A stretch of 37,244 nucleotides of DNA from an uncultured Prevotella sp. (GTDB taxonomy: Bacteria; Bacteroidota; Bacteroidia; Bacteroidales; Bacteroidaceae). The translations under genes were made by a program, and so were the position numbers. The stretch covers positions 1 to 37,244 of the forward strand of contig UQHJ01000022.1 of assembly GCA_900540885.1 (NCBI GenBank), written 5' to 3'. A model generated the notes under the pieces. The model worked only from the letters and a program-made list of their open reading frames with translations. It was not told the origin of the DNA and did not search any database. This document shows positions 7,590 through 16,082 of the stretch, in pieces. The number at the start of each line of letters is the position of its first letter. The stretch's first letter is position 1.

Positions 7590-8789
7590 GTGCCTAAAAT
7601 ATCAGAAAGAGCTATACAAATGCCCGAATCGCCCATTCGGAAACTCGCACCATTGGCAACACAGGCCAAAGAGAAGGGCGTACACGTATATCACCTCAAC
7701 ATTGGTCAGCCCGACTTGCCTACACCGCAAGCGGGACTTGATGTGTTGCGACACATAGATCGCACAGTGTTGGAGTACAGTCCGAGTCAAGGCTTCCGTT
7801 CGTATCGCGAGAAGTTGACGCACTACTACGAACGCTATGACATCCACCTTGATGCGGACGATATTATTATCACATCGGGTGGCTCAGAGGCTGTATTGTT
7901 TGCCTTTATGTCGTGTCTGAACCCTGGCGACGAGATAATTGTGCCCGAACCAGCTTATGCGAACTATATGGCTTTTGCTATATCGGCTGGTGCTCGCATT
8001 CGTACGATTGCGACAACCATCGAGGAGGGTTTTTCTCTGCCTAAGGTAGAAAAGTTTGAGGAGCTAATCAATGAGCGCACGCGTGCTATCTTGATATGTA
8101 ACCCTAACAATCCCACCGGTTATCTTTACACTCGCCGCGAGATGAATCAAATTCGCGATTTGGTAAAGAAGTATGACCTTTATCTCTTCTCAGATGAGGT
8201 TTATCGTGAGTTTATCTATACGGGGTCTCCCTATATCTCTGCTTGTCACCTTGACGGCATCGAACAGAATGTAGTGTTGATTGACTCTGTGTCGAAACGC
8301 TATAGTGAGTGTGGCATTCGCATTGGTGCGTTGATTACCAAGAATAAGACTGTGAGACAGGCTGTGATGAAGTTCTGCCAAGCTCGTCTGAGTCCTCCCT
8401 TGATAGGTCAGTTGGTGGCCGAGGCTTCATTAGATGCTACGCCTGAATATGCACGTGACGTGTATGAAGAGTATGTTGAGCGCCGTAAGTGCTTGATAGA
8501 TGGGTTGAACCGCATACCGGGCGTTTATTCACCCATACCAATGGGTGCTTTCTATACGGTGGCAAAATTGCCCGTTGACGATGCTGAGAAGTTTTGCGCT
8601 TGGTGTTTGACGGACTTTGCGTATGAGGGCGAAACAGTGATGATGGCTCCTGCTGCGGGCTTTTATACCACTCCTGGCGCAGGACGTAATCAAGTGCGTA
8701 TAGCCTATGTATTGAAGAAAGAGGACTTGCAGCGTGCTCTCGTCGTTCTGCGAAAAGCCCTTGAAGCTTATCCTGGACGTGAGGAATAG
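7590..8789 (+). CDS. PLP-dependent class I/II aminotransferase
   Basis: This is a fold-type I aminotransferase of 399 residues, the usual length. NPNNPTG is at 171-177, D202 (FSDEVY) should bind the pyridine nitrogen, K236 in SVSKRYS is the Schiff-base lysine, and an arginine in NQVRIAYVL near the C-terminus should bind the substrate carboxylate. The GTG start at 7590 gives the conserved N-terminus PKISERA-x-QMPESPIRKL. The family (AspC/COG0436) includes aspartate, aromatic and LL-diaminopimelate aminotransferases, and the exact substrate cannot be told. Given lysC and lysA in the window, a role in amino-acid biosynthesis is plausible but not shown. A strong hairpin lies just after the stop. 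Confidence 0.9.
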   Translation: MPKISERAIQMPESPIRKLAPLATQAKEKGVHVYHLNIGQPDLPTPQAGLDVLRHIDRTVLEYSPSQGFRSYREKLTHYYERYDIHLDADDIIITSGGSEAVLFAFMSCLNPGDEIIVPEPAYANYMAFAISAGARIRTIATTIEEGFSLPKVEKFEELINERTRAILICNPNNPTGYLYTRREMNQIRDLVKKYDLYLFSDEVYREFIYTGSPYISACHLDGIEQNVVLIDSVSKRYSECGIRIGALITKNKTVRQAVMKFCQARLSPPLIGQLVAEASLDATPEYARDVYEEYVERRKCLIDGLNRIPGVYSPIPMGAFYTVAKLPVDDAEKFCAWCLTDFAYEGETVMMAPAAGFYTTPGAGRNQVRIAYVLKKEDLQRALVVLRKALEAYPGREE

Positions 8790-8802
8790 TGAATGTGGTT
8801 TA

Positions 8803-8859
8803 ATGTGCAAATGCATGGTCAATGTACAAAATGTACACATTGATCACGCATTTGCACAT
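8803..8859. repeat. Long imperfect hairpin between aminotransferase and permease
   Basis: ATGTGCAAATGC (8803-8814) pairs perfectly with GCATTTGCACAT (8848-8859). Inside, TCAATGTACA (8819-8828) pairs with a TGTACACATTGA arm (8832-8843) with a 2-nt bulge. No T-run follows on either strand, so this is not a standard terminator. It may be a processing site, an operator or a small repeat element. Confidence 0.7.
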
Positions 8860-8872
8860 CTAATTATATCCT

Positions 8873-10162
8873 ATGGAATTAAAAAAGAACTTGTCGTGGT
8901 TCTTAGCATATCGCTTTTTTAAGAACCAGAGACGAAGCAATAGTGACAAAAGCGGTAAGGAGGGGCGAAAAGCCTCTCCTCCTGCACTGCGCATAGCCAT
9001 GGTGGGCATTGCGATTGGATTGGCCGTAATGATAGTGTCAATATGCGTGGTGAAGGGCTTTCAAAGTGAGGTGAGCGGCAAGCTGTCGGGCTTTACTTCG
9101 CATATAGAGGTGATAGACATTAACTCGTTGGGGTCGCCTGAGACGTACCCCTTGGCCTTTGACGATAAGGTAATGGCTGAAGTGAAGGCTGCTCCTGGTG
9201 TGAAGCAGGTGCAACGCTTCTCGCAGAAGATGGGCATATTTAAGACGGAAAGTGACTTCGCAGGCATTGCGCTAAAAGGAGTGGGCGAGGACTATGACCT
9301 TGAGTTCTTAAAGCGTTACATCGTAAAGGGTGTGATGCCTCGCTTTTCAAGCACACGGGGAAGCAATGAGATAGTCATCTCACAGACGTTGGCCAATAAG
9401 TTGGGGTTAAATGTAGGTGATAAGGTATATAGCTATTACTTTGCTAATACGATAAAGCAGCGTCGCTTTAAGGTGGTGGGTATTTATAATACTTACATGA
9501 AGCAGTTTGACAACACGTTTGTGTGGACAGACCTTTATACAGTCAATCAGCTTAATCGATGGAGAAACGACCAATGTAGTGGACTTGAGGTGCGACTCCA
9601 ATCGTTTGACTTTCTGCCCTTGGCGCAACATGAGATTGTAAAGAAGGTGGGCGGAAAGTCTGACCATTATGGTAAGGTGTATTCTGTATTGGGTATTCGC
9701 GAAAATCCGAATACGGCTTCCGTGCTTTCGTGGTTGGAACTGCTTGACTTGAATGTAATGGTGATACTTGTCATTATGATATGCGTGTCAGGCTTTACGA
9801 TGATTAGTGGCTTATTGATATTGATTCTTGAGCGTACGACTACGATTGGTGTGTTGAAGGCTTTGGGGGCTACCAATCGTCGCATACGCCACACGTTCTT
9901 GTGTTATGCAGCTCTGATTGTTAGCCGTGGTATGTTGTGGGGCAACGTGATAGGGCTGGGAGTTGTCTATGCTCAGGAGTTCTTTCATATCGTGAGGCTC
10001 GACCCTGAGGTGTATTATATCGGTTATGCTCCGATTGAGGTAAATTGGCTTTGGATAATTGGACTGAATGTAGCTACGCTTTGTGTAACGATGGTGGCAC
10101 TGGTCGTACCAAGTTTCCTTGTCTCGCGTGTGCAACCTGCAAAGGCTATTCAGTTTGACTAA
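8873..10162 (+). CDS. LolC/LolE-type ABC transporter permease (FtsX domain)
   Basis: The 429-residue protein has a first membrane segment (IAMVGIAIGLAVMIVSICVV, about 40-60), a large periplasmic MacB-like domain (about 65-280), and three C-terminal membrane segments: NVMVILVIMICVSGFTMISG, a segment around ALIVSRGMLWGNVIGLGVVY, and LWIIGLNVATLCVTMVALVV. Between the first two of these is the FtsX signature ILERTTTIGVLKALGATN. This topology is that of LolC/LolE permeases that release lipoproteins from the inner membrane. No ATPase or second permease is adjacent; a single permease acting as a homodimer with a distant LolD is usual in Bacteroidetes. ATG 8873 follows the hairpin by 13 nt. Confidence 0.88.
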   Translation: MELKKNLSWFLAYRFFKNQRRSNSDKSGKEGRKASPPALRIAMVGIAIGLAVMIVSICVVKGFQSEVSGKLSGFTSHIEVIDINSLGSPETYPLAFDDKVMAEVKAAPGVKQVQRFSQKMGIFKTESDFAGIALKGVGEDYDLEFLKRYIVKGVMPRFSSTRGSNEIVISQTLANKLGLNVGDKVYSYYFANTIKQRRFKVVGIYNTYMKQFDNTFVWTDLYTVNQLNRWRNDQCSGLEVRLQSFDFLPLAQHEIVKKVGGKSDHYGKVYSVLGIRENPNTASVLSWLELLDLNVMVILVIMICVSGFTMISGLLILILERTTTIGVLKALGATNRRIRHTFLCYAALIVSRGMLWGNVIGLGVVYAQEFFHIVRLDPEVYYIGYAPIEVNWLWIIGLNVATLCVTMVALVVPSFLVSRVQPAKAIQFD

Positions 10163-10205
10163 GATATCGCGCGTATGTGTGTTTACTTAGTAATGTTCAA
10201 AAAAA

Positions 10206-10295
10206 TAACTACCTCAAATACGCAATAAATATTAGCAAGAGCTACATACTGCAGAAGTCTCCCTTGTTAATATTTGTTGCGGATTTGAGGAGTTA
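10206..10295. repeat. Near-perfect 34-bp inverted repeat (MITE-like or RNA hairpin)
   Basis: The left arm 10206-10239 (starting TAACTACCTCAAATACGCAA) and the right arm 10263-10295 (ending GGATTTGAGGAGTTA) are complementary except for three mismatches and one 1-nt gap. A 23-nt loop separates them. No T-run follows on either strand and no clear target-site duplication is seen. It could be a small non-autonomous element, a structured RNA or a mutual transcription barrier between convergent genes. Confidence 0.8.
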
Positions 10296-10487
10296 ATAAA
10301 GTGTATGTTATCGCGCTAAGCAACTTCAAGTAGATGTTATAAACATTTTGCTTGCGCGTGCTAGGATTATTATCGTGTAAGACGAATGCAATCGATCTCG
10401 CTTAAATTGCTGGGCCGTAGCCGATAATGTCAAAGAAAAGCAAGCCTTACGTAGGGTTCGACAAATTGCAATTCATCTAAATTCGAA

Positions 10488-10550
10488 ACTTGAATAATAT
10501 AAAACATAAAGCTGATACGTGGCTACGTGAGCCGTGTATCAGCTTTATGT
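10488..10550 (-). terminator. Rho-independent terminator of trmD
   Basis: ACATAAAGCTGATAC (10504-10518) and GTATCAGCTTTATGT (10536-10550) form a perfect 15-bp stem, extended inward by GGCT/AGCC pairing. Reading the minus strand, the stem is followed by TTTTATATTATT, so it should end the trmD transcript, whose stop is at 10578. Confidence 0.85.
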
Positions 10551-10577
10551 GTCTTAATAATGGGCTATAAAAGTTTA

Positions 10578-11252
10578 TTATTTCAATAAGTCAGGACGCA
10601 AGCGCTTGGTGCGCTCGATACTTTGCTGCAACTCCCATTCTTTGATTTTGGCATCGTGGCCCGAGAGGAGTATGTCGGGGACCTTCCAACCTTTATAGTC
10701 GGCTGGACGAGTGTAGACGGGAGCTGCTAAGAGGTTATCTTGGAAGGAATCACTTAATGCACTCTGTTCGTCACTCAATACGCCTGGCACTAAACGTACT
10801 AAGGCATCGCTGATGATGGCAGCAGGGAGTTCACCACCTGTAAGCACATAGTCTCCTACGCTAATCTCTTTGGTAATGAGGTGTTCGCGAATGCGGTAGT
10901 CGATGCCCTTGTAATGGCCACAAAGGATGATGATGTTCTTCTTGAGCGATAGCTCATTGGCCATGGGTTGGTCGAACTGTTGACCGTCGGGTGACGTGAA
11001 GATGATTTCATCGTAGTCGCGCTCGCTCTTTAACTTGCTAATGCAAGCATCGATAGGTTGGCACTGCATGACCATACCAGCAAAACCACCAAAGGGGTAG
11101 TCGTCAACTCGACGATGCTTGTCGGTGGTATAGTCGCGAAGGTTGTGTACGTGTATTTCAACGAGTCCCTTCTTTTGTGCTCGCGCTAATATGGAAGTGT
11201 TGACGAAGCCGTCGAGCATTTCGGGCAATACGGTGATGATGTCTATTCGCAT
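10578..11252 (-). CDS. trmD: tRNA (guanine37-N1)-methyltransferase
   Basis: TrmD methylates N1 of G37 next to the anticodon and prevents +1 frameshifting. The 224-residue protein begins MRIDIITVLPEML at ATG 11252; an in-frame TTG-type extension to 11324 would cross the predicted promoter and is not conserved. The family motifs are present: DDYPFGGFAGMVMQ (substrate loop), CGHYKGIDYRI, and SVGDYVLTGGELPAA for the SAM-binding trefoil knot. D and R residues of the C-terminal domain (YTRPADYKGWKVPDILLSGHDAKI) are also typical. It is not in the rpsP-rimM-trmD-rplS cluster found in many bacteria, and is convergent with the LolC/E-type gene. Confidence 0.97.
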   Translation of the reverse strand: MRIDIITVLPEMLDGFVNTSILARAQKKGLVEIHVHNLRDYTTDKHRRVDDYPFGGFAGMVMQCQPIDACISKLKSERDYDEIIFTSPDGQQFDQPMANELSLKKNIIILCGHYKGIDYRIREHLITKEISVGDYVLTGGELPAAIISDALVRLVPGVLSDEQSALSDSFQDNLLAAPVYTRPADYKGWKVPDILLSGHDAKIKEWELQQSIERTKRLRPDLLK

Positions 11253-11283
11253 AAATGTGAGATTGTTCTTTCTTTTTATAATG

Positions 11284-11317
11284 CAAAAGTACAAATTTAT
11301 TGTCAGAATTGTGTAAA
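11284..11317 (-). promoter_or_regulatory. Possible trmD promoter
   Basis: On the minus strand TACTTTTG (11291 to 11284) matches the -7 consensus TAnnTTTG. An upstream TTTA (11317 to 11314) is 22 nt away, slightly longer than the usual 19-20. An alternative -7, TAAATTTG, overlaps at 11299 to 11292. Confidence 0.4.
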
Positions 11318-11334
11318 TTAGCATTGTAATTAGG

Positions 11335-11377
11335 AGTTGTCAACTTGTTAACTTGTCAACTCATTAACTCGTTAACT
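11335..11377. repeat. Octamer tandem array upstream of ligA
   Basis: Five 8-bp units (11335-11374) of consensus ACTYGTYA, with variants AGTTGTCA and ACTCATTA, are followed by ACT. The array ends 7 nt before the ligA ATG. Bases 11343-11377 equal the array at 7541-7575 except for one base. Confidence 0.9.
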
Positions 11378-11384
11378 TAAAACA

Positions 11385-13469
11385 ATGACTGAGGAAGAAA
11401 GAATATTGCAACTGCGCCGTGAACTGCATCAATATAATTATAATTACTATGTAAAGAGTGCACCTACGATTACAGACCAAGCTTTTGACGGCTTAATGGC
11501 TGAACTAATGGAACTGGAGCGAAAACATCCTGAAATGGCTGATGTTAACTCGCCGTCAGTACGCGTGGGAAGTGACTTGAGTCAAGACTTTGTACAAGTG
11601 GAGCATACTGTTCCTATGCTTTCGTTGGGTAATACTTACTCGAGAGAAGACATAGAGGACTTTTATAACCGCGTACGTGAAGGACTTAATGGTGAAGAGT
11701 TTGAAGTATGTTGTGAACAGAAGTTTGACGGACTGAGCATTTCGTTGATATATGAAGATTTTCGCCTTGTACGTGCTGTGACACGTGGCGATGGTGTGCG
11801 TGGTGATGATGTGACGGCGAATGTAAAAACAATTCGCACGGTACCACTTGAACTGCCACGTGAATGTGGAGCGCCTGCTAACTTTGAAATTCGTGGTGAG
11901 GTGTTGATGCCATGGACAAGTTTTGAGCGCTTAAACGCTGAGCGTGAGGCACGTGAGGAACCACTGTTTGCTAATCCGCGTAATGCTGCTTCGGGTACAC
12001 TGAAGAGCAAAAGTTCAGCGGTGGTAGCGCATCGTCATCTTGATGCTTACTTGTATTACGTGATGGGGGATAGCATCACTGAACCTACGCACTATGGACG
12101 CTTAGAGTTGGCGCGTAAGTGGGGCTTTCAAGTGTCGGATCATGTGAAGTTAGCACGTTCGGTAGATGATATATTGGCTTATATTGACTATTGGAACGAG
12201 GAACGACGCAATCTGCCGATTGCTACGGATGGCATCGTGTTGAAGGTAAATTCGTTAGCTCAACAAGCACGTCTCGGATATACGGCTAAAAGTCCACGTT
12301 GGGCGATTGCTTATAAATTTAAAGCAGAAAGGGCTTGTACTCCTCTATTAAAAGTTACATATCAAGTGGGACGAACGGGGGCGGTTACTCCTGTGGCAAA
12401 TATGGAACCTGTCCAGCTGGCAGGAACAGTGGTGAAACGCGCTTCATTGCATAATGAGGATATTATCAATCAACTTGACCTTCATGAGGGTGACCACGTA
12501 TATGTAGAAAAGGCTGGTGAGATTATTCCACAAATTGTGGGCGTAGACTTGGAGGCTCGTAAGGAGTTAGGTGACAAGTTAGGGGAAAAAGTGATGTTTA
12601 TAACGCATTGTCCTGAATGTGGCGCTAAGTTGATACGCTATCCTGGTGAGGCTGCACATTATTGCCCTAACGATACGGCGTGTCCGCCACAGTTGAAGGG
12701 GCGGATAGAGCATTTTATTAGTCGTGATGCGATGAATATTGATTCGATTGGGCCAGAGACGGTGGACTGTTATTTTGAACGTGGCTTGATACGTGATGCG
12801 GCTGACCTATATCAATTGCGTGTAGAGGACTTGTGGGGATTTGATGCGACTCGTATGCGCTCTGCTCAGAAGGTGATAGACGGATTGGAGAAGAGTAAGA
12901 AGGTGCCGTTCGAAAGGGTGCTCTTCGCACTTGGTATTCGCTTTGTAGGTAAGGTTGTGGCTAAAAACATTGCTCATCACTTTCAGTCGATGAATGCGCT
13001 TTTTGAGGCTACGATTGACGACTTACTGACGTGTGAGGGGGTGGGTGATGTGATAGCTTCGAGCGTCCGCACCTTCTTGCGTGAGGAACGTAATATTGAC
13101 CTCATTAATCGATTGCGCAAGGCTGGACTGCAAATGGAGGTGGAGCAGGTGACTTTGGCTTCAACGGTTTTGGTGGGTAAGACGGTGGTGATTAGTGGTA
13201 CGTTTGAACGCCATTCGCGTGATGAATATAAAAAGTTGATTGAAGATAATGGCGGTAAGAATACGGGAAGCATTTCGAAGAAGACTTCTTTTATCCTTGC
13301 TGGCGAGGGCATGGGGCCTTCAAAACGTGAGAAGGCTGAGATTTTGGGTATCCCTATCGTTACGGAAAAGGACTTTTTGGCGATGATAGGTGAAGGAGAA
13401 GGAGAGTCAGTTGATGAAGAAAATGTTTCGTCTAAGCCTGTAATTGATGACGGGCCTCTGTTTAGTTAA
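11385..13469 (+). CDS. ligA: NAD-dependent DNA ligase
   Basis: LigA seals nicks using NAD+ and is the essential replicative ligase of bacteria. The 694-residue protein has the full domain order. Domain Ia carries YYV-x-PTITDQAFD. The adenylation domain has K113 in the KFDG motif, the lysine that is adenylated, followed by an OB fold. A four-cysteine zinc finger is present (HCPECGAKL...YCPNDTACP, around residue 410-430). Helix-hairpin-helix repeats follow (RFVGKVVAKNIAHHF, LLTCEGVGDVIASSV), and the C-terminal BRCT domain begins LVGKTVVISGTFERH. Length and motifs are normal. The ATG at 11385 is 7 nt downstream of the octamer array, which occupies the expected promoter and leader position. The gene faces prfC across a bidirectional terminator. 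Confidence 0.98.
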   Translation: MTEEERILQLRRELHQYNYNYYVKSAPTITDQAFDGLMAELMELERKHPEMADVNSPSVRVGSDLSQDFVQVEHTVPMLSLGNTYSREDIEDFYNRVREGLNGEEFEVCCEQKFDGLSISLIYEDFRLVRAVTRGDGVRGDDVTANVKTIRTVPLELPRECGAPANFEIRGEVLMPWTSFERLNAEREAREEPLFANPRNAASGTLKSKSSAVVAHRHLDAYLYYVMGDSITEPTHYGRLELARKWGFQVSDHVKLARSVDDILAYIDYWNEERRNLPIATDGIVLKVNSLAQQARLGYTAKSPRWAIAYKFKAERACTPLLKVTYQVGRTGAVTPVANMEPVQLAGTVVKRASLHNEDIINQLDLHEGDHVYVEKAGEIIPQIVGVDLEARKELGDKLGEKVMFITHCPECGAKLIRYPGEAAHYCPNDTACPPQLKGRIEHFISRDAMNIDSIGPETVDCYFERGLIRDAADLYQLRVEDLWGFDATRMRSAQKVIDGLEKSKKVPFERVLFALGIRFVGKVVAKNIAHHFQSMNALFEATIDDLLTCEGVGDVIASSVRTFLREERNIDLINRLRKAGLQMEVEQVTLASTVLVGKTVVISGTFERHSRDEYKKLIEDNGGKNTGSISKKTSFILAGEGMGPSKREKAEILGIPIVTEKDFLAMIGEGEGESVDEENVSSKPVIDDGPLFS

Positions 13470-13484
13470 GAGGGCAATTCTGCA

Positions 13485-13519
13485 ACAGGGGGCAGATATT
13501 TTTGGTATCTGCCCCCTGT
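13485..13519. terminator. Bidirectional terminator between ligA and prfC
   Basis: ACAGGGGGCAGATA (13485-13498) and TATCTGCCCCCTGT (13506-13519) form a perfect, GC-rich 14-bp stem with a 7-nt loop between two converging genes. T-runs on both sides are poor, so the stem strength is the main evidence. Confidence 0.7.
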
Positions 13520-13549
13520 CGTGTTTGTATTGATTATGGTGTCATTTGT

Positions 13550-15118
13550 TTAAAACTCGCTCGTAAAGTGGAACTTAATGTGTTCGAAGTCTTGTTGTGC
13601 CATTTGAAGAACATAGCCTGAGTCGGCAAGGAAGACGTCGCGTCCGTCACGATCTTTGGCCATGTATTGGTATTTGCGCTTCTTGAAGTTTTCGAGTTCG
13701 GCTTCATTGTCGCTTTCAATCCAACAGGCTTTGTAGAGGTGGATGGGTTCCCAACGACATTTGGCGTTGTATTCATTCTCTAAACGATATTGGATAACTT
13801 CGAATTGTAACTGACCTACTGTACCAATAATCTTACGACCATTGAATTGATTGACAAATAACTGTGCTACACCTTCGTCCATTAATTGCTCGATGCCTTT
13901 GTTGAGTTGCTTTGTCTTCATAGGGTCGGCATTCTCAATGTATTTGAACATTTCGGGTGAGAATGAGGGTAGACCTCGGAAGTGGAGTTGCTCTCCTTCG
14001 GTTAGGGTATCACCAATCTTGAAGATGCCGTTGTCGGGGAGACCTACAATGTCGCCAGCCCATGCTTCGTCAATGGTGCTTTTGCGCTGTGCCATAAATT
14101 GGGTGGGCGATGAGAAACGCACGGTCTTACCATTACGAACGTGTAGGTAGGGCTTGTTGCGCTCAAACTTGCCTGAACATACTTTGCAGAAGGCAATGCA
14201 TGAACGGTGGTTGGGATCGATGTTGGCTGTAATTTTGAAGATAAAACCTGTAAACTTTTGTTCGTCAGGATTAACGGTGCGCTCTTCGGCCATCGTGGGA
14301 CGAGGGTAGGGAGCTATCTTGACGAAGCAGTCGAGTAGCTCTTTTACACCAAAGTTGTTGAGCGCAGAACCAAAGAATACGGGGGCTACGTCAGCATTGA
14401 GGTAGTCGTCGTTGCTGAATGTGGGGTATACACCGTCTACTAACTCTAAGTCTTCACGTAGTTGGGCAGCATCGGTCTCGCCTACATGAGCTTCTAACTC
14501 TTCGCTATTGATGTCGACTGCCACCTTTTCGGTGACTTTCTGTTTGTCTGCAGCAAAGAGGTTGAGTTGTTGCTCGTAGATATTATATACGCCTTTGAAA
14601 CGCGAACCTTGATTGATAGGCCATGAGAGAGGGCGTACTTTAATCTGCAATTCTTGCTCTAACTCATCAAGAAGATCGAAGGGGTTTTTACCCTCGCGGT
14701 CCATCTTATTGATGAAGATGATGACTGGCGTTTTGCGCATACGACATACGGTCATCAACTTACGCGTTTGCGCTTCGACACCTTTGGCACTGTCAACAAC
14801 AATAATGGCAGAATCGACTGCTGTAAGGGTACGGAAGGTGTCTTCGGCAAAGTCCTGGTGACCTGGAGTGTCGAGAATGTTAACTTTATAACCTTCGTAG
14901 TCGAACTCCATAACGGAGGTCGTAACGGAGATACCACGCTGCTTCTCAATTTCCATCCAGTCAGACGTGGCTGTCTTCTTTATCTTGTTGTTCTTTACGG
15001 CACCTGCTACTTGTATCTGACCACCAAAGAGCAGAAGCTTTTCTGTAAGCGTTGTTTTACCTGCATCAGGGTGTGAAATGATAGCAAATGTGCGGCGACG
15101 TGATATTTCTTGATTCAT
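13550..15118 (-). CDS. prfC: Peptide chain release factor 3
   Basis: RF3 is a GTPase that recycles RF1 and RF2 after peptide release. The 522-residue protein starts with the GTPase domain: P-loop SHPDAGKTT at residues 15-23, switch and G3 motif DTPGHQDFAEDTFRTL, and G4 INKMDREGKNPFDLLDELE. The later domains contain GSALNNFGVKELLD and QFMAQRKSTIDEAWAGDIVGL, characteristic of RF3 rather than EF-G, and the length of about 520 agrees. The start ATG 15118 is clear. The gene is probably a single transcript ending at the shared terminator with ligA; no good promoter match was found in the 70 nt upstream. Confidence 0.97.
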   Translation of the reverse strand: MNQEISRRRTFAIISHPDAGKTTLTEKLLLFGGQIQVAGAVKNNKIKKTATSDWMEIEKQRGISVTTSVMEFDYEGYKVNILDTPGHQDFAEDTFRTLTAVDSAIIVVDSAKGVEAQTRKLMTVCRMRKTPVIIFINKMDREGKNPFDLLDELEQELQIKVRPLSWPINQGSRFKGVYNIYEQQLNLFAADKQKVTEKVAVDINSEELEAHVGETDAAQLREDLELVDGVYPTFSNDDYLNADVAPVFFGSALNNFGVKELLDCFVKIAPYPRPTMAEERTVNPDEQKFTGFIFKITANIDPNHRSCIAFCKVCSGKFERNKPYLHVRNGKTVRFSSPTQFMAQRKSTIDEAWAGDIVGLPDNGIFKIGDTLTEGEQLHFRGLPSFSPEMFKYIENADPMKTKQLNKGIEQLMDEGVAQLFVNQFNGRKIIGTVGQLQFEVIQYRLENEYNAKCRWEPIHLYKACWIESDNEAELENFKKRKYQYMAKDRDGRDVFLADSGYVLQMAQQDFEHIKFHFTSEF

Positions 15119-15189
15119 TTTTATGTAAAATCTTAGTGTGGGGAGTTGTGGGGTAGCGTTTTATTTTGGAGAAACACTTCTCTTATGTT

Positions 15190-16044
15190 TTACAACTCTT
15201 TAATGCACTCCTTAAGTGCATCTTCCCACCAACGAATGTCGATACCGAAGGTTTCTTTTATCTTTGATTTATCAAGTACGGAGTAATGGGGACGTTGGGC
15301 TGGTACGGGATAGTCTTCGGTATGAATAGGGCTTACCTTGCAACTGTCAATACCTTCAAGTCGGTGAATGGCACGTGTAAAGTCGTACCAAGAGCATACG
15401 CCTTCGTTGGTGAAATGGTAAACGCCTGGAATGATGCCTTTGTCTACAATCTGCATAATAGAACGCGCGAGATCGCGTGCGTAAGTGGGTGAACCTATTT
15501 GGTCAAAGACTACGCCTAATGCATCGCGCTCCTTGCCTAGGCGTATCATGGTTTTGACAAAATTGTTGCCAAAGGTGGAGTAGAGCCATGCTGTGCGAAT
15601 GACCATAGAGCCTGCACAAGAGCGTATAACGCTCTCTTCACCAGCTAACTTGGTACGTCCGTAGACTGTTTGTGGATTGGTAGCATCGTCCTCCTTATAG
15701 GGAGTACAGCCTGTGCCGTCAAATACATAGTCGGTAGACACTTGAATCATTGAACCACCTACTGAGGCTACGGCTTCGGCTAAATAGCCTGGGGCAACAT
15801 GGTTGAGTAGGTCGCAAAGTTCGGCATTGTCTTCAGCCTTGTCGACTGCGGTGAAGGCAGCACAGTTGATAACGATGCTTATGTGGTTTTGTTCAATAAA
15901 TGCGTAAACGGCTTTGCGGTTGGTAATGTCAAGTTCTTCTTTATCAGTAAAGAAGAAATGACACGTTTCAGCGTATTTTGGGGCTAAAAGTTGTATTTCG
16001 TTACCTAATTGGCCCTTACAGCCTGTAACAAGTATTTGTTTCAT
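15190..16044 (-). CDS. rfbD: dTDP-4-dehydrorhamnose reductase
   Basis: RfbD reduces dTDP-4-keto-L-rhamnose to dTDP-L-rhamnose with NAD(P)H. I choose ATG 16044 (284 residues), which gives the conserved MKQILVTGCKGQLGNEI start; a further ATG at 16074 adds ten residues. Visible features are the glycine-rich NAD(P) motif GCKGQLG, STDYVFDGT with the catalytic serine/threonine region, and YGRTKLAGE carrying the YxxxK pair. The C-terminus SVLDKSKIKETFGI is typical. It is the third gene of an apparent operon with the LysE-type exporter and the DUF4924 protein (gaps 3 and 38 nt). rfbC is 9 kb away; rfbA and rfbB are not in the window. Confidence 0.95.
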   Translation of the reverse strand: MKQILVTGCKGQLGNEIQLLAPKYAETCHFFFTDKEELDITNRKAVYAFIEQNHISIVINCAAFTAVDKAEDNAELCDLLNHVAPGYLAEAVASVGGSMIQVSTDYVFDGTGCTPYKEDDATNPQTVYGRTKLAGEESVIRSCAGSMVIRTAWLYSTFGNNFVKTMIRLGKERDALGVVFDQIGSPTYARDLARSIMQIVDKGIIPGVYHFTNEGVCSWYDFTRAIHRLEGIDSCKVSPIHTEDYPVPAQRPHYSVLDKSKIKETFGIDIRWWEDALKECIKEL

Positions 16045-16082
16045 TTTATGTGTGGAATTTATGCTACGTTTCATGTGTTCTC

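Larger units (their letters stand above)
10163..10577. other. Convergent intergenic region with two large hairpins
   Basis: This lies between the permease gene (plus) and trmD (minus). It contains a near-perfect 90-nt hairpin at 10206-10295 and the trmD terminator at 10490-10550, both listed separately. Between them, CGCGCTAAGCAA (about 10312-10323) and TTGCTTGCGCG (about 10348-10358) form another imperfect inverted repeat. I see no tRNA and no gene. A small structured RNA cannot be excluded. Confidence 0.55.

Noticed and set aside
10163..10577. tRNA gene suggested by GGTTCGA near 10447
   Set aside because: No matching acceptor, D or anticodon stems could be drawn around it.
11253..11324. 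N-terminal extension of TrmD
   Set aside because: It covers the predicted promoter and lacks similarity; MRIDIITVLPEM is the family start.
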